From assembly GCA_002083405.1 (NCBI GenBank), contig LVWT01000059.1:1-64000 (forward strand): a DNA stretch of 64,000 bases. Direction: 5' to 3'. The notes beneath the pieces are model-generated. The model did not search any database and was not told where the DNA came from. It saw only the letters and a program-made list of their open reading frames with translations. The stretch is from Nitrospira sp. SG-bin2. Lineage in GTDB: Bacteria; Nitrospirota; Nitrospiria; Nitrospirales; Nitrospiraceae. Shown here piece after piece: positions 8,494 through 17,468 of this stretch; the stretch's first letter is position 1, and each line of letters starts with the position of its first letter. Both the position numbers and the translations under genes were made by a program.

Positions 8494-9396
8494 ATGCTGG
8501 AAAGCTCAGCCGGTGAAGACCTATATGGATTTCAGCAGGTCTCTGCCAACCACCTGTCGTTTCGAGTAGCCGTTGCCGGATCCGGCGATCGACTGCTGCT
8601 GTGTTTGCACGGATTCCCGGAATCGGCCGTTTCCTGGCGTCATCAGATCACACCCCTAGCACACGCGGGGTATCGTGTCTGGGCCCCGGACTTGCGGGGC
8701 TACGCCGGCACGACCAGACCGGTAGGTCTTGATGCCTATCGCATCGAAACATTGCTGGAAGATGTGACGGCACTTATTGAGGCTGCGAAGGCATCCCGTG
8801 TCGTCCTGGTCGGGCACGACTGGGGTGGAATCATCGCCTGGTTATACGCGATGCGGCATCCGGCTTATCTGGAATCGCTGGTTCTATTGAACGCCCCGCA
8901 TCCCGCCCGCTTCGAGCATGAGTTGTGTCACTGGCGGCAGTTCCACCGATCCTGGTACGCGGCACTGTTTCAAATCCCCTGGTTTCCCGAAACCGTGCTG
9001 GCGGCCGGCCGTGCACGCGTCATCGGTGCGATCTTCGAACACATGCGGGTTCAGCCCGAACATCTTCCGGACGATATCATACGCCTGTACCGGCAACAGG
9101 CTTGCGCACCGGGTGCGCTCACCGCCATGCTGAATTACTACCGCGCTGCCCTGCGGGGAGGCGGAGCAGCCCGCCAGCGCACGCTGGGATATCCAGTCAT
9201 CGATATCCCGACACTCATTATCTGGGGCCTGCAAGACCAGGCCCTCGCGAGCGAAAACCTCGACGGCCTGGAGAAATTCGTGACCGACCTCACGATCGTG
9301 AGGCTGGAGAACTCAGGACATTTTGTACATCAGGACGATCACCAGCGGGTCACCCATGAAATCCTCAGCTGGCTACAGAGCCAAGATGAGCGTTGA
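8494..9396 (+). CDS. Alpha/beta hydrolase, epoxide hydrolase-like (300 aa)
   Basis: Cytosolic alpha/beta-hydrolase-fold enzyme of the soluble epoxide hydrolase/haloalkane dehalogenase branch. The oxyanion motif HGFPES is at residues 39-44, the nucleophile elbow GHDWGG places Asp109 as nucleophile, the acidic triad member is probably Asp249 (WGLQDQ) and His276 (SGHFVHQ) completes the triad. A helical cap lies between about residues 135 and 230. HGFPE plus an Asp nucleophile favours epoxide hydrolase; the natural substrate is unknown. No signal peptide. It stands alone on the plus strand. Confidence 0.88.
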   Translation: MLESSAGEDLYGFQQVSANHLSFRVAVAGSGDRLLLCLHGFPESAVSWRHQITPLAHAGYRVWAPDLRGYAGTTRPVGLDAYRIETLLEDVTALIEAAKASRVVLVGHDWGGIIAWLYAMRHPAYLESLVLLNAPHPARFEHELCHWRQFHRSWYAALFQIPWFPETVLAAGRARVIGAIFEHMRVQPEHLPDDIIRLYRQQACAPGALTAMLNYYRAALRGGGAARQRTLGYPVIDIPTLIIWGLQDQALASENLDGLEKFVTDLTIVRLENSGHFVHQDDHQRVTHEILSWLQSQDER

Positions 9397-9567
9397 TGAC
9401 CCAACGTCCGTACTCCAGTACACATCACTTCTCTCCAAGAAACCCTCTCTGAAGTACCAGTCCCACAGCGCGAAGTTGATGTCTTCCTGGATATCCCTAG
9501 GACCGGCCTGGTAAAAGATAGCGGTGATCTGGTTGTTGCTGACTAATCCTGAAAGGACTACCGCGCG
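9373..9567 (-). pseudogene. Possible gene remnant, open frame without start
   Basis: The spacer after the hydrolase contains a minus-strand frame open for about 65 codons from a TGA just above 9570 down to TAG at 9373-9375. Its translation has protein-like composition (SNNQITAIFYQAG, DINFALWDWYFREGF), but there is no plausible start codon or ribosome site and it overlaps the hydrolase 3' end. It may be the decayed tail of a lost gene; chance is not excluded. Confidence 0.25.
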
Positions 9568-9642
9568 ATGATATCACTTCTGAGAACCATCGGGATGCGC
9601 ACCCATATACCGCGGGGTACCACGTCGGAGCGCACGAGGAGC

Positions 9643-10290
9643 ATGCAGTGCCTGATTTGCCGCGCGCGCCTAGCGACGACATTGCTCGTGACTATCGCCG
9701 TCGTGGCTCAGCCGGTGTACGCCGCAGGCGGGGGCCAGACGAAGTTCAAGCGTATCTCGACACAGTACATCGCGGCTTTGGGTAATCCAGCTGCAACCTC
9801 TGGGATCGGCGCGCAATCGTGGGGCTTATGGCCGCTGGACCCAGGCCCTCGAGGCGTGAAGCTAACCCGCTATCTATCATTGAAGGATGCCGGTGGCGTC
9901 GCCCCGGCACGCTGGAAGTTCGACGAGACCGACTGGTGGCTGGAGGAACACGGCTTGATCATGGAGCAACCGACCGTTCCACTCCCGCCCGGCAAATATG
10001 TGGTCACGGGCGCCCGCAAGGTGACGGCCGTGCTGACCATTCATCCCGCCGATAGCCATGGCGAGAGACGCTGGGATCTCGATCGAGGCGCGACGCTCTA
10101 CGATGTGACCCACCTGGCCTGCCGTTCCGCGCGCTATACACCGGCGACAGTGGGCGGTTCGTGCTCACCGGCCAACGCGAAGCAGACAGCATTTCCCGTT
10201 GCGCCAGGGGGAGCGATGCCACCGGTCGATGGCTGCACGAAGCAGGACTATGCGGTACTTATCGTAATCGGCGTGGGCGTGGAAGACTGA
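9643..10290 (+). CDS. Exported protein of unknown function (215 aa)
   Basis: I do not recognise a characterised family. The frame is open from 9568, but the ATG at 9643 is preceded by GAGGAG and begins a clear signal peptide (basic MQCLICRAR, hydrophobic core, cleavage near VYA-AGG), so it is preferred. The mature protein is about 185 residues, rich in Gly, Pro and Trp, with several cysteines in the C-terminal third (LACRSAR, GGSCSP, DGCTKQD) suggesting disulfides in the periplasm. It is flanked by an unexplained 120-bp tail and faces the convergent RlmI-like gene. Confidence 0.65.
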   Translation: MQCLICRARLATTLLVTIAVVAQPVYAAGGGQTKFKRISTQYIAALGNPAATSGIGAQSWGLWPLDPGPRGVKLTRYLSLKDAGGVAPARWKFDETDWWLEEHGLIMEQPTVPLPPGKYVVTGARKVTAVLTIHPADSHGERRWDLDRGATLYDVTHLACRSARYTPATVGGSCSPANAKQTAFPVAPGGAMPPVDGCTKQDYAVLIVIGVGVED

Positions 10291-10375
10291 ACACGGTGGC
10301 CGTCTACGTGACCACGCCAACTGATGCCGATGTCTCAATCCCGGAACTGAACTGCTCTGAGTACACGCTCAAGTG

Positions 10376-11569
10376 CTACAACACCTGCACGATGAAGCAC
10401 TTTAAATAACGTGTCTCAGGCATGCTGGCGAGGATGGGATGGTCGGCGCTTTGGCCCCGTTGTTCGATCAACCGGATCTCGCGCCTGGCGTCACGTGCCG
10501 CGAGACGGATGCCCTTCCACAGATCTTCCTCCGTGACAGGATGGGAGCAGGAGCTCGTCACCAGAAACCCTTCCGGCTTGAGCAGCTTTAAGCCCAGAAG
10601 ATTAACGTCCTTATACCCGGTCAACGCACGGGGCAGCGCCTGCACACTCCGCGCAAACGCCGGCGGATCGAGGATCACCAGGTCATAGCGCCGCCCGGCC
10701 TTGACCAGCTTGCGCATCTCCTCGAACGCATCGGCTTGGCGATAGAGGCAGCGATCCTCCACCTTGTTCATCGTGGCATGCGTTCGGGCCATGGCCAGTG
10801 TATCGAGACTGACATCGAGGCCCTCCACTGATACGGCTCCGGCGAGCGCGGCATGAATGCCGAAGGCGCCGGTATGGCAGAAGACTTCCAGCACCTCCGC
10901 TCCAGCCGCGAGTTTGGCCGCGGCCAGCCGATTGTCCCGTTGGTCGCAAAACCAGCCGGTTTTTTGCCCCTGTTCCACATCGACGAGAAACTTCGCGGCC
11001 CCTTCGTGAATCTCCACCTGTGTCGGGCCCCCACCGCGAAGAAATCTACGTTCGAGGGGCAGTCCTTCGAGCGCGCGGCTTTTCGTGTCGTTTCTTAGAT
11101 AGACCGCCTCAGCATTCAACTCCTTCATCAGTATATCCGCCAACAGATCCTTGCGGCGGTCCATGCCATAGGACAGGGTCTGCATGACCAGCATGCGATC
11201 GTATCGATCCACGATCAAACCAGGCAATCGATCCCCTTCTCCATAAATCAGCCGATAGGCGTTGGTCCGAGTGACGATGCGTTCACGCAGACGAATCGCT
11301 TGCTGAACCCTCTTCTTCCAGAACGCTTCGTCAACCGGTTCATCCTCAAACGTCACCAGGCGGACTCTGATCTTCGAGTTGGAGTTGAAGAAGCCTCGGC
11401 CGTAAAACCGGCCGTTCGGGTTTACAACATCGACCAGATCACCGGCCAGCGGCTCTCCGACCACGGAGTGAAGATGGCCGGCATAGATCCATACATGCCC
11501 CGGCCCGTCCAGAATCCGGTGCGCGGCCAGCATGACTTTCGGTATTTGACGAGGTTCATCTAATCCCAT
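10376..11569 (-). CDS. rlmI: RlmI-like class I SAM-dependent rRNA (cytosine-C5) methyltransferase
   Basis: Predicted 23S rRNA 5-methylcytosine methyltransferase of the RlmI/YccW family. An N-terminal PUA-like domain (VWIYAGHLHSVVGEP...GDLVDVV) is followed by the EEHEH linker region and a Rossmann methyltransferase with LEVFCHTGAFGIHAA (SAM-binding motif I), motif IV LDPPAFARS and the catalytic-type Cys of SSCSHPV. The frame extends to a GTG at 11620, but the ATG at 11569 matches the usual family start just before the PUA domain. The family relation is firm; the exact target base is inferred. Confidence 0.88.
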   Translation of the reverse strand: MGLDEPRQIPKVMLAAHRILDGPGHVWIYAGHLHSVVGEPLAGDLVDVVNPNGRFYGRGFFNSNSKIRVRLVTFEDEPVDEAFWKKRVQQAIRLRERIVTRTNAYRLIYGEGDRLPGLIVDRYDRMLVMQTLSYGMDRRKDLLADILMKELNAEAVYLRNDTKSRALEGLPLERRFLRGGGPTQVEIHEGAAKFLVDVEQGQKTGWFCDQRDNRLAAAKLAAGAEVLEVFCHTGAFGIHAALAGAVSVEGLDVSLDTLAMARTHATMNKVEDRCLYRQADAFEEMRKLVKAGRRYDLVILDPPAFARSVQALPRALTGYKDVNLLGLKLLKPEGFLVTSSCSHPVTEEDLWKGIRLAARDARREIRLIEQRGQSADHPILASMPETRYLKCFIVQVL

Positions 11570-11731
11570 ATGTGTCTTATCCAATGCCGAAGGAGGAAAG
11601 ATCAAGTGCCTTGCAACCACATCATACCTGCCGCGCGCTCATAAAACTCGCTTGACGGAGTGACGCCGGTATGATTTCCTGACGGCGACAGCATTATTGA
11701 CACGACCTGATCGGATATCGGACGAGTACAC

Positions 11732-13387
11732 ATGGGCGGCAAAGCTACCATCGGTTCCGCGGTGCTGGATCGACTGCATCGCCTCGGGGTTCGCCATATT
11801 TTCGGCATTCCCGGCGACTATGTCCTCTCGCTCTTTCAGCTAATCGAAGCCTCGCCGATCAGACACATCGCGACGACCCGCGAAGACTGCGCCGGATTTG
11901 CCGCGGACGCGTATGCGCGCATCAACGGAATCGGCGCCGTCTGCGTCACCTATTGCGTCGGAGGATTGAACACCGTCAATGCCATTGCCTGCGCCTATGC
12001 CGAACGATCGCCGGTCGTCTTATTGACCGGCTCACCGGGCCTTTCGGAGCGGACGCGCACACCCTATCTGCATCACATGGTCAGGGATTTTTCGACTCAA
12101 CGGGAAGTGTTCGAGCGCATGACGGTCGCCGCGGTGACGCTCGACGACCCTCTGACCGCCGAACGGGAAATGGACCGGGCCTTCGCCGCGCTCCTGCGCT
12201 ATCGGCGCCCCATCTATTTGGAAATCCCGCGTGACATGGTGCATACACCGCTCACCGGCGCTGTGAAACCCATCTGTATCGAAGATGAACCGAGCGATCC
12301 GGCCGCGCTGGAAGAAGCGGTCGGGGAAGTCCGCGCCATGCTCGCCTCGGCAAAACGGCCGGCCATGTTGGTCGGAGCAGAGGTCGGACGATTCGGCCTC
12401 CAGGACGATCTCGCGCGATTGGTCGAGCGAATGAACATCCCGATCGCCTCGACACTGCTTGGGAAATCCATCATTCGGGAAGATCATCCGCTCTATGTCG
12501 GTGTCTATGGCGGACTCATTGGACGGGAAGACGTCCAGCAGTTCATCAACGATTCCGACTGCCTCTTGATCCTCGGCTCAATCCTCTCAGACGTAGAAGA
12601 CTTGGACGCCCGCTCGCCGTTGCTCTCCGAAGGCAGAACGATTCACGCAACCGCCGACCGCGTGGCCATCAAACATCACCGCTTCGAGTCCATCAAGTTC
12701 CAAGACTTTGTCCATGCACTCGTGCAGGCCCCGCTCCCTGCCTTTCCATTGCGGAAACCGCCGGCTCGAACTGTGGCTGCCTCGGCACAGCCTCATCCTG
12801 ACTCGCCGGTGACGTTGGAAGGACTGTTCCGGCATCTCGACACTGTCTTGACGGACAAGACCCTGGTCATCGCCGATGTCGGCGAATCCCTGTTCGCCGC
12901 CGCCGATCTTCATGTCCGCCATCGATTTGAATTCCTGTCACCGGCCTACTACACATCAATGGGATTTGCCGTGCCTGCCGCCCTCGGCGCATCGTTTGCC
13001 GATCCCGGCCTGCGGCCTATCGTGCTGGTGGGGGATGGAGCCTTCCAGATGACCGGAACCGAACTGGCCAGTTGCGTCCGCTACGGACAGGCCCCCATCA
13101 TCGTGCTGCTGAATAACCGCGGCTATTCGACTGAACGGGAAATCTTGGAAGGTCCCTTCAATGACGTGCATGAATGGCAGTACGAAAACATATTCGCGCT
13201 GGTCGGCGGAGGCATCGGATCGCGCGTGAATACACAACGCGAGTTCGAAGAGCGCCTCGCAGCCGCCTTTGCGGACCAGCGCCGGCCTCATCTCCTCAAT
13301 GTCCTGCTCAGTCCGAGCGACCGTTCACCCGGCATGGTGCGGCTCGCCCGGCGTCTCGGCAAGAAACTTTCAACGGACAAGCCCTAG
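11732..13387 (+). CDS. Thiamine-diphosphate-dependent 2-oxoacid decarboxylase (pyruvate/indolepyruvate decarboxylase-like)
   Basis: Cytosolic ThDP enzyme of the pyruvate decarboxylase group, 551 aa, the usual length. The N-terminal PYR domain has the activating Glu51 (TTREDCAGFAADAYAR) and the His114-His115 pair (PYLHHMV) that distinguishes 2-oxoacid decarboxylases from acetolactate synthases. The C-terminal PP domain has the diphosphate/metal motif starting GDGAFQMTGTE and ending LLNNRGYS. Non-oxidative decarboxylation of pyruvate or an aromatic 2-oxoacid to the aldehyde is predicted; the substrate cannot be chosen from sequence alone. It is a single gene on the plus strand. Confidence 0.9.
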   Translation: MGGKATIGSAVLDRLHRLGVRHIFGIPGDYVLSLFQLIEASPIRHIATTREDCAGFAADAYARINGIGAVCVTYCVGGLNTVNAIACAYAERSPVVLLTGSPGLSERTRTPYLHHMVRDFSTQREVFERMTVAAVTLDDPLTAEREMDRAFAALLRYRRPIYLEIPRDMVHTPLTGAVKPICIEDEPSDPAALEEAVGEVRAMLASAKRPAMLVGAEVGRFGLQDDLARLVERMNIPIASTLLGKSIIREDHPLYVGVYGGLIGREDVQQFINDSDCLLILGSILSDVEDLDARSPLLSEGRTIHATADRVAIKHHRFESIKFQDFVHALVQAPLPAFPLRKPPARTVAASAQPHPDSPVTLEGLFRHLDTVLTDKTLVIADVGESLFAAADLHVRHRFEFLSPAYYTSMGFAVPAALGASFADPGLRPIVLVGDGAFQMTGTELASCVRYGQAPIIVLLNNRGYSTEREILEGPFNDVHEWQYENIFALVGGGIGSRVNTQREFEERLAAAFADQRRPHLLNVLLSPSDRSPGMVRLARRLGKKLSTDKP

Positions 13388-13406
13388 CCGGCGTTCCGGC
13401 AGCGTC

Positions 13407-13850
13407 TCAATCTTCCTCCGGATTGATAATATGCAGCCCTGCCGTTTTTGATGCGGCTAACAACTGCGTGTCTGCACTGACGACCGTCAATCGCAACGGC
13501 TTCAATTCCAACGCCATGGCCAGATGCATCACTTGCGGAGACCGCAGAAACGGATATTCCAAGACAAGTTCCTTCGTCGCCAGGTACGTCTTAATCGTGG
13601 GGACGATGAAGTCGAAAAGTCCCTGTTTCGATTCGATCTCGAACTTATAGAGCACCGAATAGCAATCGTCCCGCGTCATGAGCCCCCCCTGGGCACGCGT
13701 CGACATAATGGAGTAGAAGTCCGTAACCGACCACGTCGGCAGAATCGCTACCTTCCCGCGCTTCACCAACAATTTATTTACAATGCGGGTCCCCCGCTCC
13801 ATGCTGTACCGCTTGACCAGCGCCGTCGAGTCGAAATAATAGTATGGCAT
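13407..13850 (-). CDS. PIN-domain protein (VapC-like), incomplete acidic site
   Basis: PIN-fold protein related to VapC toxins, which are metal-dependent RNases. The N-terminal FDSTALVKRY places Asp7; Asp44 stands where the conserved Glu usually lies, and Asp127 (VSADTQL) is the C-terminal acid. The third acid, normally in a (A/L)DALHLA motif, is replaced by Gln106 (SPQVMHLA), so activity may be weakened or altered. The gene begins 4 bases after a small basic gene (13855-14121) and has an upstream GGGGAGG ribosome site. The pair resembles antitoxin-toxin order, and both are appended to a lipoprotein operon. Confidence 0.8.
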   Translation of the reverse strand: MPYYYFDSTALVKRYSMERGTRIVNKLLVKRGKVAILPTWSVTDFYSIMSTRAQGGLMTRDDCYSVLYKFEIESKQGLFDFIVPTIKTYLATKELVLEYPFLRSPQVMHLAMALELKPLRLTVVSADTQLLAASKTAGLHIINPEED

Positions 13851-13854
13851 CCCG

Positions 13855-14121
13855 TTACATCCTCCCCTTCAGAATAATTTCCGCCAACGGCCCCGGGAGC
13901 TTGGAGAGACGGTCTTGCAGCTCATCGAGCGGGACTTCTTCATAGCCTTCTTTCCGCAACGTATCGGCGAGATTGCCCTGATTGAAAGAAGCCGTATCCT
14001 CCTTCAGACGGTCATTCAACCGCCGCTTCGCCAGACGGCTTGATATTTTCTGTCCTGATTTCGTCAAACCGCGTCCACGGCTGCGTGGAGCGCGAATCGA
14101 ATTGCCTGCTGTCTTGCTCAC
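13855..14121 (-). CDS. Small basic protein, possible antitoxin partner of PIN protein (88 aa)
   Basis: I do not recognise a named antitoxin family. The N-terminal 30 residues are strongly basic (APRSRGRGLTKSGQK) and may be disordered or bind DNA or RNA; the C-terminal half is helical with an acidic stretch. The GTG start is preceded by GGAGGAG, which is formed by the last codons of the upstream lipoprotein gene, whose stop is only 5 bases away. Position directly before a PIN gene suggests an antitoxin (inference). A VapB-type AbrB/RHH signature is not apparent. Confidence 0.65.
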   Translation of the reverse strand: MSKTAGNSIRAPRSRGRGLTKSGQKISSRLAKRRLNDRLKEDTASFNQGNLADTLRKEGYEEVPLDELQDRLSKLPGPLAEIILKGRM

Positions 14122-14126
14122 AATCG

Positions 14127-15305
14127 TTACTCCTCCTTCTTCTTAAGATAAACTGCTCCCTGACTATCCCGCTGCGCCGATGCATCCTCCCGTGGACAGC
14201 CCGCCGGCATGGCCGCCGGTGCCGGCAACGTAGCCTCTCCAAAAATATGCGCGGCAATCGCCGTCGCCGCCTCCGATGACAATTCGCGCTGCGCGACGCG
14301 CAGTGTCTTCGCCGTAGCTTCACGCTCCGTCAGATGGCCTTCCTTGCCGCCGCGCGCGACCGCCCCAACCACGCGTTTGGTAGCCGCTTCCACGATGTCA
14401 AAGTCACTGCACCACCGGACGTATTTGAAATTCGGGTCCTTGACTTGGATGGGAAACAGCCGCACCGTGCCTCGAACAAGCAGTTCCGGCGCTACACCTC
14501 CGCCGCCCGCCGCATCGGTTTTTACCGTGAGCCCTTCTCGGATAAGCCCTTCCGTCAGAGCACGCTGAATCGGTTCGGCATGATCGCCGGACACCTGTAC
14601 GGTCAGCACAAGATTCGTCGCCAGAAACCGTTCAAGCTCATTGGACAACTCGTTCACGTCATAGGCGGCTGCGGTGCCTCGTCCGCTCGTACGGATCACG
14701 CGCAGATCAGCGTTGTAGGCTTCTCGCAGCACAAGATTCCTGGCAGCGCGACGAAGATTACGGATCTTCCCGAGTTTGTCGGTCATCCCCCGTGCCTCGG
14801 CGATATCCGAATCGACTGCCCGGTCCAGCGCGGCCATCCGATCCATCAACGAGGCCTCGGCTTGGGAGCGGCTCATCACAGCCAGCGCATAGTACAGCCC
14901 TCTGTTCTCATCATGCCAGGCATCGGCGATTCTGACGTTCTCGATGACTTTGTCGGTCGAGACGCTTGTCACAGAATCCAGCGTGAGCCGCCGCTCTGCG
15001 TTCGTCGAGCCTCGATTTTCGATCAGGAGATACGACTCCCAGTCTTTGGACTGAGCCGTCACTTCGGCTTTAAAAACTCGCGCGATAGCCGCGTACGCCT
15101 GGTCCGACGCACTATTCCGGTTATCTGCCTGCCCCACTCCGATCACGTAGTGCGCCGGAGGATAGTCGGAGTCGACTCCGTCAATCCATCCCGGCTTTTG
15201 ATTTCCACCAAACCAGGCGCACCCCGATAATGCCGTTCCAATAAGGCAGAGACAGCCCATGGTCAGAAGAGCGCGCCGGAGAACGGTTCGGCCATCGTCG
15301 ATCAT
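14127..15305 (-). CDS. LPP20-like outer-envelope lipoprotein (392 aa)
   Basis: Predicted lipoprotein with signal peptide and lipobox ALSGC (Cys29). The region at about residues 50-180 has the LPP20/FlgP-type pattern: PAHYVIGVGQADNRNSASDQAYAAIARVFKAEV, then repeated helices. The C-terminal half resembles nothing I can name and ends in a charged KKKEE tail. Its ATG overlaps the stop of the COG3014-like gene (ATGA, 15302-15305). It is the fourth lipoprotein of the operon; the role is likely structural or assembly-related in the outer membrane or periplasm. Confidence 0.8.
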   Translation of the reverse strand: MIDDGRTVLRRALLTMGCLCLIGTALSGCAWFGGNQKPGWIDGVDSDYPPAHYVIGVGQADNRNSASDQAYAAIARVFKAEVTAQSKDWESYLLIENRGSTNAERRLTLDSVTSVSTDKVIENVRIADAWHDENRGLYYALAVMSRSQAEASLMDRMAALDRAVDSDIAEARGMTDKLGKIRNLRRAARNLVLREAYNADLRVIRTSGRGTAAAYDVNELSNELERFLATNLVLTVQVSGDHAEPIQRALTEGLIREGLTVKTDAAGGGGVAPELLVRGTVRLFPIQVKDPNFKYVRWCSDFDIVEAATKRVVGAVARGGKEGHLTEREATAKTLRVAQRELSSEAATAIAAHIFGEATLPAPAAMPAGCPREDASAQRDSQGAVYLKKKEE

Positions 15306-16792
15306 TGCATCACACGCTGAATGATAAAAGCTGTTTGGCCTGGCGCAAGGTTGAGAGACCGCTCTGCTCGCCCCACGGCAGGTCCTTGGCCGGACGGTTG
15401 AATCTCCACGTCATAGCGACCAGGAACGACCCAGGCGCGCGCCACATGAATTTCATCCGGCAATGTCTCCCAACTGCGCTTGTCCGCTTCTTCTGACATC
15501 ACGGCTAATCCCTTCGTCAGCAGTCCCACAAGAAGCCCAACCCAGGGACCGGCATCTTTTCCTGCAGCCTGATGGGCCCCGATGGATGCCGCTTCAGCCA
15601 TCGCAAACTTTGAAGCTGCCCGCGCGAGCGCTTTAGCCGTTATGGCCGGCATCCGATCCGCAAGAGTCTTCTCCGCCAACGCCGTCACGTTATACACCGG
15701 TTCCGATCGAACAGTGAGCGCACGCTCTTGCTCGTCCTTCAGTACCACGGTCTCGAACGGCACCCGCGTCTTTTGCGGCACGAGACGTGGAAGCGCGACA
15801 CGCACCACGCGCCCGCTGAGCCCGTACAACACACTGTCCACCACGGCTCTATCCCGCTGACGAGACGATTGGGACAATCCCCGATTGAGCAACACCAGCT
15901 GCAATGCATCCAGACTGATCGGAATGTCGAGATAGCGATCCTCTTTCCGTGGAGCGCGGCCATTATAGCTGATCACGACGACTTGAGCGAGATCTCGGCG
16001 GGCCGAAGCCGGCTCCCACTCGACGTCGGGAAATGTATTCCGATAGTTCTCGAATTCAGCCGTCAGACCGAGTGCTTCAGCCATGCACAGCACATCGGCC
16101 CGCAAGGACGAAGGGGACGGGATTCTCAACCATCCATGCATCGCCTCATAGGCTTCGAATGCATTGCGGTAGGCGATGAACGCATTGTTGAGGTCGCCGG
16201 TTGCCTCGTACAAGATGCCGCTTACATAGCGGGCAAATCCGTCGTTTCGATAGCCGTTCGGCTCCTTCACCCGGTCGCCAAGCACGTTCAGGCGATGGTC
16301 GATGCGCCGCGCCTCTACAAGAGCTTCCGTCAAATTGCCCTGAACTGCGTAATTCAATGCCTTGACCACATTGATCATGACATGTTCGTAGGCCTCGCCT
16401 TCGTACGGCAAGGCATTGTCGTTGGTCAGAAATGCGGCGGTTTCGGAACGGATGGTTCTGGTATACAGCCGCTCGACAGCCTCTTCAGCCTGTTCCAGCA
16501 CCATGTTGCTTTGCCGATAGTCTCCGGCCAGTTGGAGGGTCAGACCACGATCCATTCCATACAACAGGCGGCTCTTCTCTCCATACTCCGCCTCCTTCTG
16601 CTCGACGATAGAAGCCGCCATCGCAGGATCGCCTGCAAGCAAACTTTGTTCGATGAGCAGATAGCGATTAACGGAAGGACTGCAGCCGGTCAGGAGAATC
16701 AGTCCGGCAAGGACGCAGGCGTAGGAAACTGAAGTGGAACCGCTCCACCGCACACAACCACCGTGGGCAAAGCGTGAGAGGAAGGCGTTCAA
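15302..16792 (-). CDS. COG3014-like lipoprotein with TPR-like helices (496 aa)
   Basis: Large predicted lipoprotein: signal segment followed by lipobox LLTGC (Cys37). Residues about 40-280 are helical hairpins of TPR character (LLAGDPAMAASIVEQKEAEYG; ALNYAVQGNLTEALVEARRIDHRLN; YVSGILYEATGDLNNAFIAYRNAFEAYE), and the C-terminal half has beta-rich segments and a GLLVGLLTKG stretch. This matches the uncharacterised COG3014 lipoproteins often found with LpoB and LPP20 homologues. It starts 15 bases after the LpoB-like gene stop, indicating one operon. Confidence 0.82.
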   Translation of the reverse strand: MNAFLSRFAHGGCVRWSGSTSVSYACVLAGLILLTGCSPSVNRYLLIEQSLLAGDPAMAASIVEQKEAEYGEKSRLLYGMDRGLTLQLAGDYRQSNMVLEQAEEAVERLYTRTIRSETAAFLTNDNALPYEGEAYEHVMINVVKALNYAVQGNLTEALVEARRIDHRLNVLGDRVKEPNGYRNDGFARYVSGILYEATGDLNNAFIAYRNAFEAYEAMHGWLRIPSPSSLRADVLCMAEALGLTAEFENYRNTFPDVEWEPASARRDLAQVVVISYNGRAPRKEDRYLDIPISLDALQLVLLNRGLSQSSRQRDRAVVDSVLYGLSGRVVRVALPRLVPQKTRVPFETVVLKDEQERALTVRSEPVYNVTALAEKTLADRMPAITAKALARAASKFAMAEAASIGAHQAAGKDAGPWVGLLVGLLTKGLAVMSEEADKRSWETLPDEIHVARAWVVPGRYDVEIQPSGQGPAVGRAERSLNLAPGQTAFIIQRVMQ

Positions 16793-16807
16793 CTGGGTCC
16801 GTTGAGC

Positions 16808-17419
16808 CTAAAAGACTGTCCGCTTTTTTTCGACGACTTTCTTGATCTTCTTCTGTCCATACCAGACCTTCGCGTTGCTTTCGAGGTCGATCATCTGAAG
16901 ATCGACTTGGTAAAACACCGCCTTGGTCCCGTCGGCTTCGTCAAGGATCGTTGCGATGGTGCCCTTCATCATGTAATCAGCCCCCGTCTCTTTTCCCGGA
17001 GCCTTCTGCGTTTCTTCTCGGGCATGCACCGCCTGCTCTTTTCGTTCGGTCCGAATCTCGTCCCTCTCGCCCTTCCCGGCGACGAACGTGACTTTCTGCG
17101 AATTCGTGAGTTCACGCTCCAAATCCGTGATGAAGGTCTGCACGCTGATATGTTCATGACTGCTATTCAGCACGGTTCCGACCACAACCACCGGCTGCCG
17201 CCGGTTCGCCTGAGTGAAATTGCCGAGCCACGGATACTGCAACGCTTCCTTCACCATCGCCTCGGCCACCATCCGGGAATCGGTATCGTTCCACCGGCCG
17301 CTCAAATCCGTCACGACGCCGGCGTCGACACGAGTCACTTTCGTCTCATGCCCGCACCCGGCCAAGGCAAATACCGCACAGAGGACGATCAAATAGGACC
17401 GGCGATACCACTGGATCAC
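16808..17419 (-). CDS. LpoB-like penicillin-binding-protein activator lipoprotein (203 aa)
   Basis: Lipoprotein with lipobox ALAGC (Cys22) and the COG3417/LpoB pattern: DLSGRWNDTDSRMVAEAMVKEAL, then VVVGTVLNSSHEHISVQTFITDLERELTNS and KGTIATILDEADG...FYQVDLQMIDLESNAKVWYGQKKIKK. In E. coli, LpoB activates PBP1b from the outer membrane; whether this homologue does so is unknown. It lies between two other lipoprotein genes, with 49 and 15 base gaps, so a shared complex is plausible. Confidence 0.85.
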   Translation of the reverse strand: MIQWYRRSYLIVLCAVFALAGCGHETKVTRVDAGVVTDLSGRWNDTDSRMVAEAMVKEALQYPWLGNFTQANRRQPVVVVGTVLNSSHEHISVQTFITDLERELTNSQKVTFVAGKGERDEIRTERKEQAVHAREETQKAPGKETGADYMMKGTIATILDEADGTKAVFYQVDLQMIDLESNAKVWYGQKKIKKVVEKKRTVF

Positions 17420-17468
17420 GTTGACGCTCCGTCAGAGGTTGATGGCTGATTCCCGTACCGTTTGGACA

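Noticed and set aside
10161..10409. 82-codon frame after the exported protein at 9643
   Set aside because: It overlaps the exported gene in another frame. Its last 40 codons look somewhat protein-like, but there is no independent start; a frameshifted tail cannot be excluded.
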